A DNA stretch of 64,000 nt, taken from Homoserinibacter gongjuensis (lineage in GTDB: Bacteria; Actinomycetota; Actinomycetes; Actinomycetales; Microbacteriaceae). The DNA lies in the NCBI RefSeq assembly GCF_030161875.1, contig NZ_BSVA01000001.1, forward strand, positions 2,976,001-3,040,000, given 5' to 3'. The notes beneath the pieces are model-generated. The model did not search any database and had not been told where the DNA came from. It was given only the letters and a program-made list of their open reading frames with translations. Shown here in pieces: positions 11,649 to 23,100 of the stretch (its first letter is position 1; each line of letters opens with the position of its first letter). The position numbers and the translations under genes are program-made.

Positions 11649-12751
11649 CGCTCGGCCTCCATGAGGGTCCAACCGCGCTGCTCGAGCGCCGCCGCGAGCG
11701 GCTGCAGGGCCTCAGGCAGCACCGAGATCTCGGCGAAGCCCACGCGCGTGTCGGGCGAGTGCTCGAGCCGCAGATCCTCCATGTTGACGCCCTCCTCGCC
11801 GATCTCGGTGAGCAGGCGGGCGAGCTCGCCGGGCTTGTCGTCGATCTTCACCACGAGCGAGGCGAAACGCTTGTCTTGGCCGTGCTTGCCGGGGATGCGG
11901 GCGACGCCCTCGTTGCCCGCGACGAGTGCTTCGGCGATCGCCCGGCGCGAGGCGGGGGCCTCCGGATCGTCGAGAGCCGCGATGAGGGAATCGAGCTCGT
12001 CGCGCAGCGGCCGCAGCACGGCGGCCACCTCTGCGGCGTTCGCCCCCAGGATCTGCACCCACAGTTCCGGGTTGCTCCCCGCGATCCGCGTGGTGTCGCG
12101 AAGCCCCTGGCCCGCGAGTCCGAGCGCCGTCCCCGAGCCATCGCGCAGGCGGCTCGCGAGCAGGCTCGCGACGAGCTGCGGCGCGTGCGAGACGAGCGCG
12201 ACGCTGCGGTCGTGCACCGCGGCATCCATCTCGACCGGCACGGCGCCCAGGTCGAGTGCCATGTGCTCGATCGCCGCGGCGCGGCGGTAGCTGATGCCCT
12301 CGTGGCCCGCGAGAATCCACGGGCGACCCACGAACAGGTCGGCGCGTGCCGAAACGGCTCCCCCGCGCTCGCGTCCCGCCATCGGATGCGAGCCCAGGTA
12401 GCGTGACAGGTCGGCTCCGCGAGCGCGCAACTGCTCGAGAGGCGCGAGCTTGACACTCGCGACATCCGTGACGAGCGCCTCCGGGAACCTCTCGAGCTCG
12501 GCGGCCACGACATCCGCCACGACGTCCGGCGGCACCGCGACGACGATGAGACCCGGGGTGTCGTCGGCGGCGGGCGCGCGACCCGCGCCGTAGGCGATCG
12601 CGAGACTGCGGGTCGAGGGCGAGGCGTCATCGACGATCACCTCGGCACCCTTCGCCGAGAGTCCCAGTCCGATGCTCGCGCCGAGCAGTCCGGAGCCGAC
12701 GACGCGCACCTGCTCGGTCAGACGGCGGTCTGCAGCGGAGCGGTCAGTCAT
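11645..12751 (-). CDS. tyrA: Prephenate dehydrogenase with ACT domain
   Basis: Oxidises prephenate to 4-hydroxyphenylpyruvate for tyrosine synthesis. 368 residues: an N-terminal Rossmann [13 protein letters not shown] (about 18-30), [11 protein letters not shown] and [12 protein letters not shown] with the conserved His, then a C-terminal ACT domain from about residue 290 ([20 protein letters not shown]) that is probably the tyrosine feedback site. The first eight bases overlap the rluB end and its stop overlaps the cmk start, so it is translated in a tightly coupled chain. Confidence 0.9.
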   Translation of the reverse strand: MTDRSAADRRLTEQVRVVGSGLLGASIGLGLSAKGAEVIVDDASPSTRSLAIAYGAGRAPAADDTPGLIVVAVPPDVVADVVAAELERFPEALVTDVASVKLAPLEQLRARGADLSRYLGSHPMAGRERGGAVSARADLFVGRPWILAGHEGISYRRAAAIEHMALDLGAVPVEMDAAVHDRSVALVSHAPQLVASLLASRLRDGSGTALGLAGQGLRDTTRIAGSNPELWVQILGANAAEVAAVLRPLRDELDSLIAALDDPEAPASRRAIAEALVAGNEGVARIPGKHGQDKRFASLVVKIDDKPGELARLLTEIGEEGVNMEDLRLEHSPDTRVGFAEISVLPEALQPLAAALEQRGWTLMEAER

Positions 12752-13549
12752 CGGGGTCCTGTCGTGAGGCGTCGGCGTCGCGCACGAGCGACAGCAGCGC
12801 GCCGACCTCCACTTTAGTGAGTTCGCGCATCCGGCCGACGCCGAGCGAACCGAGTCGCAGCGGGCCGAACTGGCGGCGTACGAGCTCGATCACGGGGTGC
12901 CCCACGGCCGCGAGCATGCGGCGCACGATGCGGTTGCGCCCGGAGTGCAAGGTGATCTCCACGATCGTGCGGCCGCCTGAGGGCTCGCCCACGATGCGCG
13001 CCCGATCGGCGACGATCAGGCCGTCGTCGAGCTCGACGCCCTGCCGCAGACGACGCAGCGTCTCGGCCTTGACGACGCCGCGCACGGTCGCGAGATACGT
13101 CTTCTCGACCCCGAACGACGGATGCGCGAGCACGTGCGCGAGTTCGCCATCGTTGGTGAGCACGAGCAGTCCGGTGGTCTCGGCGTCGAGCCGGCCGACG
13201 TTGTAGACCCGCTCGCCCGCCTGCTCGGCGTACCGGGCCAGATCGGGCCGGCCACCCTCATCCGACATCGAGCTCACGACGCCGCGCGGCTTGTTGAGCA
13301 TGAGGTAGCGCTTGGCCGTGTCGAGCTGCACGGGCGTGCCGTCGACCTCCACCCGGTCGGTCTGCGGATGGATGCGGGTGCCGAGCTCGGTCACGACGCG
13401 TCCGTTGACGCGCACGCGGCCCGCGACGATGTACTGCTCGCACACGCGACGGGACGCGACCCCGCGGCCGCGAGCACCTTCTGGAGGCGCTCGCCCTGAG
13501 CTGACGATGGGCTGACGCCCTGGGCCGACGCGTCGTTCCGGTCGGTCAT
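12744..13549 (-). CDS. rluB: 23S rRNA pseudouridine synthase, RluB/RsuA family (one apparent frameshift)
   Basis: An N-terminal S4 domain (GERLQKVLAAAG, then VASRRVCEQYIVAGRVRVNG) is followed by the catalytic domain, with the active-site Asp in GRLDAETTGLLVLTNDG and the closing motif GRNRIVRRMLAAVGHPV. It isomerises a uridine of 23S rRNA helix 93 by homology. The frame breaks between the two halves of the S4 domain at the C run 13460-13463; one added base joins them, giving about 268 residues. The start overlaps the scpB stop (ATGA). Confidence 0.87.
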
Positions 13550-14129
13550 CGAGCTCCGAGCTCCTCGAAGCCCTCGGCACCGTCGGGCAGCAGGGGCGAG
13601 ATGGGCGGCAGCTCGTCGAGCGAGTTGATGCCGAGCTGCGTGAGCAGCAGGGGCGTCGTCTCGTAGTGGATCGCGCCGGTCTCGGCGTCGGTGAACGACT
13701 CGGTGATGAGGCCGCGTCCGAGCAGCGTGCGCACGACCGAGTCGACGTTGACCGCACGGATGGCGGCGATGGAGCTGCGGGCGATCGGCTGCTTGTAGGC
13801 GATCACCGCGAGCGTCTCGAGCGCGGCCTGCGAGAGCTTCGTGGGGCTCTGGGTGAGCACGAAGTCGCGCACGATGTCGTCGTGCTCGGCGCGCACGTAG
13901 AGACGCCATCCGCCCCCACCTCGCGCAACTCGAAACCGCGACGCGGGCCGCCCGACGGTGTTCCCTCGGGGGTGAGGCCGTCGTAGTCGGCCACGAGTCG
14001 CTCGATCGACTGCCGCACCGCGGGCACGGGCGCGCCGAGTGCCGTCGCGAGCGTCACGAGCGGCAGCGGCTCGTCGGCCACGAGCATGATCGCCTCGAGT
14101 CGCCGCTCGAGCTCAGTCTCATCGGTCAT
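13546..14129 (-). CDS. scpB: Segregation and condensation protein B (one apparent frameshift)
   Basis: The kleisin-associated winged-helix protein of the SMC-ScpAB condensin. LERRLEAIMLVADEPLPL opens the first winged helix; QSPTKLSQAALETLAVIAYKQPIARSSIAAIRA is the diagnostic ScpB core. The frame breaks at the C run 13913-13917; one added base joins RGFELREVGG to WRLYVRAEHDD and gives about 194 residues. It overlaps the scpA end by 11 bases. Confidence 0.9.
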
Positions 14130-14939
14130 AGTCGGCCCCCAGGGTCGCGAGTTGGTCGTCGTTCCAGTGCGCCGCGGTCCAGCGCAGGGTGATCTCGCCG
14201 AGCGGTTCGAGCTGCTCGAAGGCGATCGCGGCGTGCCGATAGAGCTCGAGCACGGCCAGGAAGCGCGCGACCACGACTCCGCGCTGCTCGGCGCCCGCCA
14301 CGAGTTGGCGGAAGGTCGTCGCCTGCCCCGAGCGCAGCAGCGTCACGACGACGGCCGCCTGCTCCCGGATGCTGACGAGCGGCGCGTGCAGATGGTCCAG
14401 CCCCACGACGGGGATCTCGCGCGGCGCCATCGCGAGGGCGGCGAGTGCCGCGAAGTCGTGCAGGCTGAGCGTCCAGACGAGCTCGGGGTCTGCCGACGGT
14501 ACTTCTCCTCGAGCCGCACCGAGCGCGCGTGCCGACCAGACTCCGCGTCGAGGTGCCCCTCGAACCAGCGAGCGGCCTCCTTGAAGGCGCGGTACTGCAG
14601 CAGTCGCGCGAACAGCAGGTCGCGCGCCTCGAGCAGCGCGACGTCTTCGGCATCCACGAGCTCGCCCTGGGGCAGCAACCCCGCGACCTTGAGGTCGAGC
14701 AGCGTCGCGGCGACCACGAGGAACTCGCTCGCCTGGTCGAGCTCGTCGGCGCTGTCGAGCCCCTTCAGGTAGGAGATGAACTCGTCGGTGACCTTCGAGA
14801 GCGAGACCTCGGTGATGTCGAGCTCGTGCTTCGTGATGAGCGAGAGCAGCAGATCGAACGGCCCGTCGAAGTTGCTGAGCGTCAGCCGGAACCCGGGCGT
14901 CTCGTCGACCGCCTCGACAGTCTCCGCCGCCTCCCGCAT
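14119..14939 (-). CDS. scpA: Segregation and condensation protein A (one apparent frameshift)
   Basis: The kleisin subunit that bridges SMC heads. FDGPFDLLLSLITKHELDITEVSLSKVTDEFISYL (residues about 24-58) is the ScpA N-terminal signature, SEFLVVAATLLDLK follows, and the C-terminal winged helix ends LRWTAAHWNDDQLATLGADYDR. The frame breaks at the G run 14485-14488 between KYRRQTP and ELVWTLSLHDF; one added base gives about 273 residues. An inverted repeat lies just upstream (14961-15032). Confidence 0.9.
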
Positions 14940-14960
14940 AGCCGCGAGTCTAGTTTGTCG

Positions 14961-15032
14961 CCAAACGCTGCAGCGTCTGCCCAGGTGACCCAGTCATCCG
15001 TGGCGCGCGCGGCCGAACGCTGCAGCGTTTGG
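14961..15032. repeat. Inverted repeat pair between parA and scpA
   Basis: CCAAACGCTGCAGCGT (14961-14976) and its reverse complement within AACGCTGCAGCGTTTGG (15016-15032). Each arm itself contains the 12-base palindrome ACGCTGCAGCGT, so the region holds two dyad sites in opposite orientation, about 20-95 bases before the scpA start. It could be an operator or a processing/terminator structure; it does not match the parS consensus. Confidence 0.55.
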
Positions 15033-15049
15033 CAGAGAACGACCGGGGG

Positions 15050-15940
15050 TCAGGCCACGGCGTGGCGGTGCACGAGCTCGCGCGCGAGCTGGCGGTACTG
15101 CTCGGCCGCGTGGTGATCGGGCGCGAACGCGGTGATCGGGGTCGCGGCGACCGAGGCATCCGGGAACTTGACCGTGCGGTTGATGACCGTCTCGAGCACC
15201 TTCTCGCCGAAGGCCTCGACGACGCGCTCGAGCACCTCGCGCGAGTGCAGCGTGCGCGGGTCGTACATCGTGGCCAGGATGCCGTCGAGCTCGATCGCCG
15301 GGTTGAGCCGATCGCGCACCTTGTCGATCGTCTCGACGAGCAGCGCCACCCCGCGCAGCGCGAAGAACTCGCACTCGAGCGGGATGAGCACGCCATGGGC
15401 CGCGGTGAGCGCGTTGACCGTGAGCAGCCCGAGCGAGGGCTGACAGTCGATGAGCACGACGTCGTAGTCGGCGGTGACCTGACGCAGCACGCGCGCGAGG
15501 ATCTGCTCGCGCGCGACCTCGTTCACGAGGTGCACCTCGGCGGCCGAGAGGTCGATGTTGGCCGGGATGACGTCGAGGTTCGGCGTGTTGGTGGGACGGA
15601 TCGCGGCCGCGACATCCTTCGTCGACCCGAGCAGCAGGTCGTAGATCGTCGGCACGTCGTGGGTCTGCACCCCGAGACCCGCCGAGAGCGCGCCCTGCGG
15701 GTCGAAGTCGACGGCGAGCACGCGCCGACCGTAGCCCGCGAGCGCGGCGCCGAGGCTGATCGTGGTCGTGGTCTTGCCCACGCCGCCCTTCTGATTGCAG
15801 AGCGCGATCACCCGCGCCGGGCCGTGGGTTTTCAGAGCCGGGGGCTCGGGGAACACGGTGAGCGGTCGGCCGGTGGGTCCCAGCTCGACGCCCAGGTCTT
15901 CGAGCCCGGCGAGTTCAGTGGCCTCCCGCTGCGCTGTCAT
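15050..15940 (-). CDS. parA: ParA family chromosome-partitioning ATPase
   Basis: 296 residues. Deviant Walker A CNQKGGVGKTTTTISLG (about 48-64), Walker A' AVDFDPQGALSAGLG, and Walker B DYDVVLIDCQPSLGLLT, all Soj/ParA type. No parB neighbour is present; this is the second, scpAB-linked ParA of actinobacteria rather than the origin-proximal copy. The first 40 residues are a divergent extension with a Pro-rich turn. The start ATG at 15940 lies about 87 bases downstream of the xerD stop. Confidence 0.9.
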   Translation of the reverse strand: MTAQREATELAGLEDLGVELGPTGRPLTVFPEPPALKTHGPARVIALCNQKGGVGKTTTTISLGAALAGYGRRVLAVDFDPQGALSAGLGVQTHDVPTIYDLLLGSTKDVAAAIRPTNTPNLDVIPANIDLSAAEVHLVNEVAREQILARVLRQVTADYDVVLIDCQPSLGLLTVNALTAAHGVLIPLECEFFALRGVALLVETIDKVRDRLNPAIELDGILATMYDPRTLHSREVLERVVEAFGEKVLETVINRTVKFPDASVAATPITAFAPDHHAAEQYRQLARELVHRHAVA

Positions 15941-16011
15941 GCGGCGAGTCTACGTCCGGCCTCGCGACGCTCCCGGCGGCGACAGGCGGCCCCGCGCGGT
16001 TCACCTCACCC

Positions 16012-16026
16012 TCAACCAGAAGTTGA
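16012..16026 (-). promoter_or_regulatory. Small dyad TCAAC-N5-GTTGA upstream of parA
   Basis: TCAAC (16012-16016), five bases, GTTGA (16022-16026), immediately downstream of the xerD stop and about 75 bases before the parA start. It resembles a MerR-type spacer-separated operator, but it is short and could be chance. Confidence 0.25.
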
Positions 16027-16027
16027 A

Positions 16028-16977
16028 TTACGGCTCCCGCGCGCGAGGTCTGGGGTCAGCGCGCGCGGGGTGGGACTGCTGGTAAGCGTCGCGCAGGCTG
16101 TCGATGCTCACGTGCGTGTACAGCTGCGTCGTGGCGACGGATGCGTGGCCGAGCAGCTCCTGCACGACCCGCACATCCGCTCCCCCGCCAGCAGGTGGGT
16201 CGCGAAGGAGTGCCGCAGACTGTGCGGCGACACCTCGACCGTGATGCCGGCGCGCTCGGCGGCGGAACGGATGATGAGCCACGCGTTCTGGCGGCTCAGC
16301 CGCGCACCGCGAGCACCCAGGAACAGCGCCGGGGTCGAACGCCGACCCGCGGCGAGCAGCGGCCGCGCCCGCACGAGGTAGGCCTCGACAGCGGCCCGCG
16401 CGAACGATCCGACCGGAACGATGCGCTGCTTGTCGCCCTTGCCGATCACGCGGATGAGCTCGGGCGTGCCGTCGGCACCCACGAGGTCGTCGACGTCCAG
16501 AGCCACCGCCTCCGACACGCGCGCCCCCGTCGCGTAGAGCAGCTCGAGCAGCGCCTTGTCGCGCATCCGCACGGCGTCGTCGCCATCGGTCGCCGCCAGC
16601 AGCGCCTCGACCTGCGCGTGACTCAGCGCCTTCGGCAGACGCTTGGGCTGCTTGGGCGCGGTGAGTGCTTCGGCCGGATCGCGAGCGATCACGTTCTCCT
16701 CGACGAGGAATCGCGTCAGCCCGCGGATCGACGAGATGACCCGCGCGGTCGAGCTCGGCGACAACGGGGTCGGCCGGTCGCGCAGGCTCACGACGTACCC
16801 GTGCACGACGTCCGCATCGAGCGCGGCGGCATCCGTGATCCCGCGCGCGGCGAGCGCAGCGAGAAAGGCGGTCAGATCGCGCCGGTACGCCGCAACGGTG
16901 TTCGCCGAGAGCCCGCGCTCGATCGACAGGTGGCGCAGGTAGCGGTCGAGGTGCCGCTCGAGCTCAACCGCGGGCAT
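16028..16977 (-). CDS. xerD: Site-specific tyrosine recombinase XerD (one apparent frameshift)
   Basis: Resolves chromosome dimers at dif with XerC. The core-binding SAM-like domain ([19 protein letters not shown]) is followed by the catalytic domain with TGARVSEA (Arg I), GKGDKQR (Lys), [12 protein letters not shown] (His-x-x-Arg) and [17 protein letters not shown] (His and nucleophile Tyr). The frame breaks at the C run 16182-16186, just after ATHLLAG; one added base gives [15 protein letters not shown] and about 316 residues. The start ATG 16977 overlaps the nudix gene end by 14 bases. Confidence 0.92.
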
Positions 16978-17551
16978 GAGCGGCGAGCACCGCGACGAGC
17001 AGGATCGAATTGTGGATGCGGCCCGCGAGCGCGGCCTCCACCACCTCGGCGAGCGGCACCCAGCGCAGCACGAGCTCCGCCTCCTCCTCGGTGCGTGCGA
17101 ACGCCTCGGCGGTCGCCGACACGCCGCGGGCCTCGTAGACGCGGATCGTCTCGTCGCTGCCACCCGGCGACGTCGCGAAGGTCAGCAACTCGCTCCACTC
17201 GGCCGCCTCGAGATCGGCCTCCTCGGCGAGCTCGCGCTGGGCCGCGGCGAGCGGATCCTCGTGTTCCACATCCAGCAGCCCCGCGGGCAGTTCCCAGTCA
17301 CGCGAGCGGATCGGATGCCGGTACTGGTTGATCAGCAGCACCCGGTCGTCCGCGTCGCGCGCGAGCACCGCGACCGCGCCCGTGTGATCGACGTAGTCGC
17401 GCTCGATCTCCGCGCCGCCGAAGCGGAAGCGGTCGCGGCGCACATCCCAGACGCGTCCCTCGTAGACGACATCGGACGCCACCACCTCGGCAGCGTCGGC
17501 GAGGTCGGCGAGCGGAGCCGTGAGCAGTGCCGCGCGCTCGGCGGGCGTCAC
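16964..17551 (-). CDS. NUDIX hydrolase, ADP-ribose pyrophosphatase type
   Basis: 195 residues. The segment WELPAGLLDVEHEDPLAAAQRELAEEADL is the nudix box, with the REL and EE metal ligands; the usual Gly after the EE pair is replaced (EEAD). NQYRHP upstream is typical of ADP-ribose pyrophosphatases, which hydrolyse ADP-ribose to AMP and ribose 5-phosphate. I chose the GTG at 17551, four bases after the pyrG stop. Its position between pyrG and xerD is conserved in actinobacteria. Confidence 0.85.
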   Translation of the reverse strand: MTPAERAALLTAPLADLADAAEVVASDVVYEGRVWDVRRDRFRFGGAEIERDYVDHTGAVAVLARDADDRVLLINQYRHPIRSRDWELPAGLLDVEHEDPLAAAQRELAEEADLEAAEWSELLTFATSPGGSDETIRVYEARGVSATAEAFARTEEEAELVLRWVPLAEVVEAALAGRIHNSILLVAVLAAHARG

Positions 17552-17555
17552 CGGC

Positions 17556-19292
<1,737 letters not shown>

Positions 19293-19373
19293 TCAGCATA
19301 TGTCACGAACCCGGGTGCGCGCTGCGACACTCCCATTCACGGGCTCGCGAGGTGGAGCGCTCGGCGTGTCGCG

Positions 19374-21073
19374 TCAGCTGTGCGCCAACTCGAGCAGCTC
19401 GCGGGCGTGCTCGAGGCCCGTCGAGGAATCCGGCAGACCCGACAGCAGACGCGCCATCTCGGCGACCCGCGCGTCGTCGTCGACACGACGCACGCTCGAC
19501 GCGGTCACGCGTCCGTTGCTGTCCTTCTCGACCACGAGGTGGTTGCCCGCGAACGCCGCCACCTGCGCGAGGTGGGTGACGACGATCACCTGGGCGGTCT
19601 CGGCGAGGCGTGCCAGCCGCCGCCCGATCTCGATCGCGGCGGCCCCGCCCACGCCGGCATCCACCTCGTCGAAGACGAAGGTCGGCACGACGCCGCCCGC
19701 CGCGAGCACGACCTCGAGCGCGAGCATCACGCGCGAGAGCTCACCGCCCGACGCTCCCTTGGCGAGCGGGCGCGGCTCGGCACCCGGATGCGGGCGCAGC
19801 AGGAAGGCGATACGGTCGCGCCCGTGGGCTCCGAGCTCGGTGTCGTCGACCTCGACCACGAGCTGGGCATCGGGCATCGCGAGCGCGGCGAGCTCGGCCG
19901 ACACGCGGTCGGCGAGCGTCTCTGCCGCGGCGCGACGTCCTGCCGTGACGCGCTCTGCGAGCTGCTCCACACGCTGCAGCGCCTCCTCCACCTCCGTCTC
20001 GAGGCTGCGGATGCGGTCGTCGTCGCCGTCGAGCTCGATGAGCCGAAGGCCGGCCTGGTCGAGCGTCGCGATCACCTCGTCGAGCGGGGCGGCGTGCTTG
20101 CGCGTGAAGGCGGCGAGGGCGGCACGGCGCTCCTGCACGAGTTCGAGTTCGCGCGCGCCGTCGACATCGAGGCCGCCGAGGTAGCGCGAGAGCTCCCCCG
20201 ACACCTCCGCGAGCTGGAACGAGACCGCATCGAGCCCGTCGCGTGCCGGCACGAGGGCGGGATCATGGTCGACGACGCGGGCGAGCGCGCGGCGCGCCTC
20301 CTCGACGAGCCCCACGGCATCCGGGTGGTCCTCCCCGACTGGGCCGAGACCGCCTCCTGCGCGAGCGTCGCCGCCTGCCGCAGATCCTCCAGGTTGCCGA
20401 GGCGCTCGGCGCGCGCCAGGAGCTCCTCGTCTTCGCCCGGCTGAGGGGCGAGTTCCGCGTACTCCTCGAGGTCCTGGCGCAGCTGCTCGGCCTCGCGCGC
20501 TCGCGTCTCCCGGTCGAGCGAGAGCACCTCGAGCTCGGAGGCGAGCGCACGCCAGTTCTGGTAAGCCTCGGCGTAGCTCCCGAGCAGCGCTGCATGGTCG
20601 GGTCCCGCGGATGCGTCGAGCGCGTCGCGCTGAGCCGTCGCCGATCGCAAGCGCAACTGGTCGGATTGGCCGTGCACCACGACGAGCTGACCGCCCAGTT
20701 CGGCGAGCACGCCGACGGGGGTCGAGCGTCCGCCGACCACGCCACGGCTGCGTCCCTCGGCGGAGACGGTGCGGGCGAGGATGAGCTCCGCGCGGCCATC
20801 CCCGATCGGGTCCAGCTCGCCGCCGGCCTCGCGCACACGCTCCGCCACGCTGCCGGTGTCGGGAACGAGCCAGCGCCCCTCGACCCCGGCCTGCGCGCTG
20901 CCTGCGCGAATCGCGCCGGCATCCGCTCGCTCGCCGAGCAGCAGCGCGAGCGCCGTCACGACCATCGTCTTGCCGGCGCCCGTCTCGCCCGTGACCGCCG
21001 TGAACCCGGGCCCGAGCGGCAGGCGGGCCTCGCCGATCACCCCGAGGTCGCGGATGGAGAGCTCCTCGATCAC
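19374..21073 (-). CDS. recN: DNA repair protein RecN (one apparent frameshift)
   Basis: An SMC-like ATPase in double-strand-break repair. It opens IEELSIRDLGVIGEARL with the Walker A GETGAGKTM at about 30-38; the middle is coiled coil (heptads of Glu/Arg/Leu); the C-terminal half has the signature ASGGELSRVMLALEVVL and Walker B FDEVDAGVGG. The frame breaks at the C run 20333-20336 within the coiled coil; one added base gives about 566 residues. The GTG start at 21073 overlaps the nadK stop (GTGA). Confidence 0.92.
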
Positions 21074-22014
21074 GCGCGGCCCCGCTCCTCCGCGGCGGCC
21101 GACTCGGAGGCCGGGCCCCGCCATCCGTCCACCGGAAGTGCGAACTTGTTCACGAGCCGGTCCACGAAGGGACGCGGCGTCAACCGCGCGAGTCGCACGG
21201 GCTTGGACGAGCGCCGGATGACGACACGCGCCCCCGGCGGAAGCTCGAAGGTGCGTCGACCGTCGCACCACAGCACCCCGCTGCCCTGCGAGCGGTCGAG
21301 CAGCTCGATCGCGACGGGCGAGTCGGGGGCGACGACGAGCGGCCGCGCGAAGAGCGCGTGCGCGGCGAGCGGCACCACGAGGATCGCCTCCAGGCCCGGC
21401 CACAACACGGGGCCGCCGCCCGAGAAGGCGTACGCCGTCGAGCCGGTGGGCGTCGACATCACGAGGCCGTCGCAGCCGAACGTCGACAGCGGGCGCTGAT
21501 CGACCTCGACGACGACCTCGAGCGAGCGTTCACGGCTCGCCTTCTCGACCGTCGCCTCGTTGAGCGCCCAGGTCTCGTAGGCCACCTCGCGGCCGCGCTT
21601 GACGCGCACGGAGAGCGCCATGCGCTCCTCGACCACGTAGTCGCCGTCGAGCGCCCGCTGCACGGTCTCATCGAGGTCTTCGCGCTCGGCCTCGGCCAGG
21701 AATCCGACATGTCCGAGGTTCACGCCCAGCAGCGGCGCATCGCAGCCCCGCGCGAGCTCCGCGGCGCGCAGGATCGTGCCGTCGCCGCCCAGCACGATCA
21801 CGAGCTCGAGCGCCGACGGTGGAACGTCCACGCCGAGCAGCGCGAGCGGCTGCAGGTCGGGGGCCGCCTCGCGCAGGTCGGCGAGCTCGTCATCCGAGAC
21901 CACCGGCGTGATTCCGGCCGCGATGAGGCGGCGGCACACGTGGATGCCCGCCTCGAGCGAGTCGGCGCGGCCGGTATGGGCGACCACCAGCAGGTGTCGC
22001 GCGTCGTCGGTCAT
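21070..22014 (-). CDS. nadK: NAD kinase
   Basis: Phosphorylates NAD to NADP. 314 residues with the signature VLGGDGTILRAA (about 94-105), NLGHVGFLAE, and the Gly-rich TPTGSTAYAFSGGGP. Its stop overlaps the recN start. Position after tlyA and before recN is the classical actinobacterial order. Confidence 0.95.
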   Translation of the reverse strand: MTDDARHLLVVAHTGRADSLEAGIHVCRRLIAAGITPVVSDDELADLREAAPDLQPLALLGVDVPPSALELVIVLGGDGTILRAAELARGCDAPLLGVNLGHVGFLAEAEREDLDETVQRALDGDYVVEERMALSVRVKRGREVAYETWALNEATVEKASRERSLEVVVEVDQRPLSTFGCDGLVMSTPTGSTAYAFSGGGPVLWPGLEAILVVPLAAHALFARPLVVAPDSPVAIELLDRSQGSGVLWCDGRRTFELPPGARVVIRRSSKPVRLARLTPRPFVDRLVNKFALPVDGWRGPASESAAAEERGRA

Positions 22015-22099
22015 GCCCCCATTCTGTCGGATACCCCCGTCGTCTCGCCGCGCTCATGCACAACCGGCGGGATGGATGCCGACGGAATGCCGGTGGGGC

Positions 22100-22921
22100 T
22101 CAGGCGAGCGCGGTCACGGCGTCGCGGAGCGTCGAGGGGTCGGGCCCGCCACGGCGAAGGTGCACGAGGTACTCCCGATTGCCGCTGCCGCCGGCGATCG
22201 GGCTGTCGATGATGCCGCGAGCACCGAGCCCCAGGTCCCAGGCCGCCCACAACACGGTGGATGCGGCGTCGTGGCGCAGGGCGCGGTCGCGCACGATGCC
22301 CTCCCGCACGCCGCCACGGCCCACCTCGAACTGCGGCTTCACGAGCAACAACAGTTCGGCATCCGGGTCCGCCAAGCGCATGAGGGGCTCGAGCACGTGG
22401 GTGAGCGAGATGAAGCTCAGGTCGCCCACCACGAGACTCGGCCACCCCGAGGCCTCGAGCTCACCCCGGTATGTCGAAAATGCAGGAGAATCGCGCGTCA
22501 GGTGCCGCAGATTCAGGCCCTCCAGGTTCGCCACGCGCGGATTCTCCTGCATTTTCGACACGAGCTGGCCGTGGCCGACGTCGACGGCGAACACGCGAGC
22601 CGCGCCGCGCTCGAGCAGCACCTGGGTGAACCCGCCGGTCGAGGCTCCCGCGTCGAGGGCGACGCGGCCCGCCGGATCCACGCCGAAGGCGTCGAGGGCG
22701 GCGATGAGCTTGTGGGCACCGCGACTTACGTAGTGATCGGCACCCGCGATCTCGAGCACGGCATCGGGCCCCACCTGCAGGGAGGGCTTGCGCGCGGGTT
22801 CGCCGTCGACCGTCACGAGCCCTTCGGTGATCGCGGCGACCGCGACAGCGCGCGACCGCGCGAGACCACGACGCACGAGTTCGGCGTCGAGCCGTGCGCC
22901 GGATGCCGTGGTCTCAGGCAT
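22100..22921 (-). CDS. tlyA: TlyA family rRNA methyltransferase (hemolysin A)
   Basis: 273 residues. An N-terminal S4 domain (ARLDAELVRRGLARSRAVAVAAI) precedes an FtsJ-like methyltransferase: VSRGAHKLIAALDAFG, the SAM motif LDAGASTGGFTQVLLERG and VVGDLSFISLTHVL. TlyA 2'-O-methylates ribosomal RNA. I start at ATG 22921, which overlaps the preceding small gene by eight bases. Odd point: a perfect 21-base inverted repeat (22472-22492 / 22540-22560) lies inside the gene, and the distance between GHGQL and DLSFISL seems about ten residues longer than I remember for M. tuberculosis TlyA. Confidence 0.9.
   Translation of the reverse strand: MPETTASGARLDAELVRRGLARSRAVAVAAITEGLVTVDGEPARKPSLQVGPDAVLEIAGADHYVSRGAHKLIAALDAFGVDPAGRVALDAGASTGGFTQVLLERGAARVFAVDVGHGQLVSKMQENPRVANLEGLNLRHLTRDSPAFSTYRGELEASGWPSLVVGDLSFISLTHVLEPLMRLADPDAELLLLVKPQFEVGRGGVREGIVRDRALRHDAASTVLWAAWDLGLGARGIIDSPIAGGSGNREYLVHLRRGGPDPSTLRDAVTALA
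22472..22560. repeat. Perfect 21-base inverted repeat inside tlyA
   Basis: The arm 22472-22492 (starts TGTCGAAAATGC) is the exact reverse complement of 22540-22560 (ends GCATTTTCGACA); both arms are then flanked internally by CGCGCG. The loop is 47 bases. In the protein the arms read SKMQEN and DSPAFST. Such a long perfect repeat is not expected from coding constraint. Confidence 0.8.
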
Positions 22922-23099
22922 GCGCGCGCGGCGCGTCTCCCGATTCGAGCCGCGCCCGCAGCTCGTCGTGCACCTGGGCGAGGGCATCGGCCCGATCGCC
23001 GAGCGGCTGGTCTTCGATCACGCGCAGCCGCGACACGAGGGCGCTCGGCTCGTCGTCGGAGCTCGCGGGCGTCGGGTTCTCGGATGCCTGATCGGTCAC
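22914..23099 (-). CDS. Small conserved hypothetical protein between HAD and TlyA
   Basis: 61 residues from a GTG at 23099, one base after the stop of the HAD gene, ending inside the first codons of tlyA. The sequence has an acidic/Ser-rich start (ENPTPASSDDEPS) and a predicted helical C-terminal part (RADALAQVHDELRARLESG). A small ORF at this exact position is common in actinobacteria (M. tuberculosis Rv1693 position), which supports it as real. Function unknown. Confidence 0.6.
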   Translation of the reverse strand: MTDQASENPTPASSDDEPSALVSRLRVIEDQPLGDRADALAQVHDELRARLESGDAPRAHA

Positions 23100-23100
23100 G

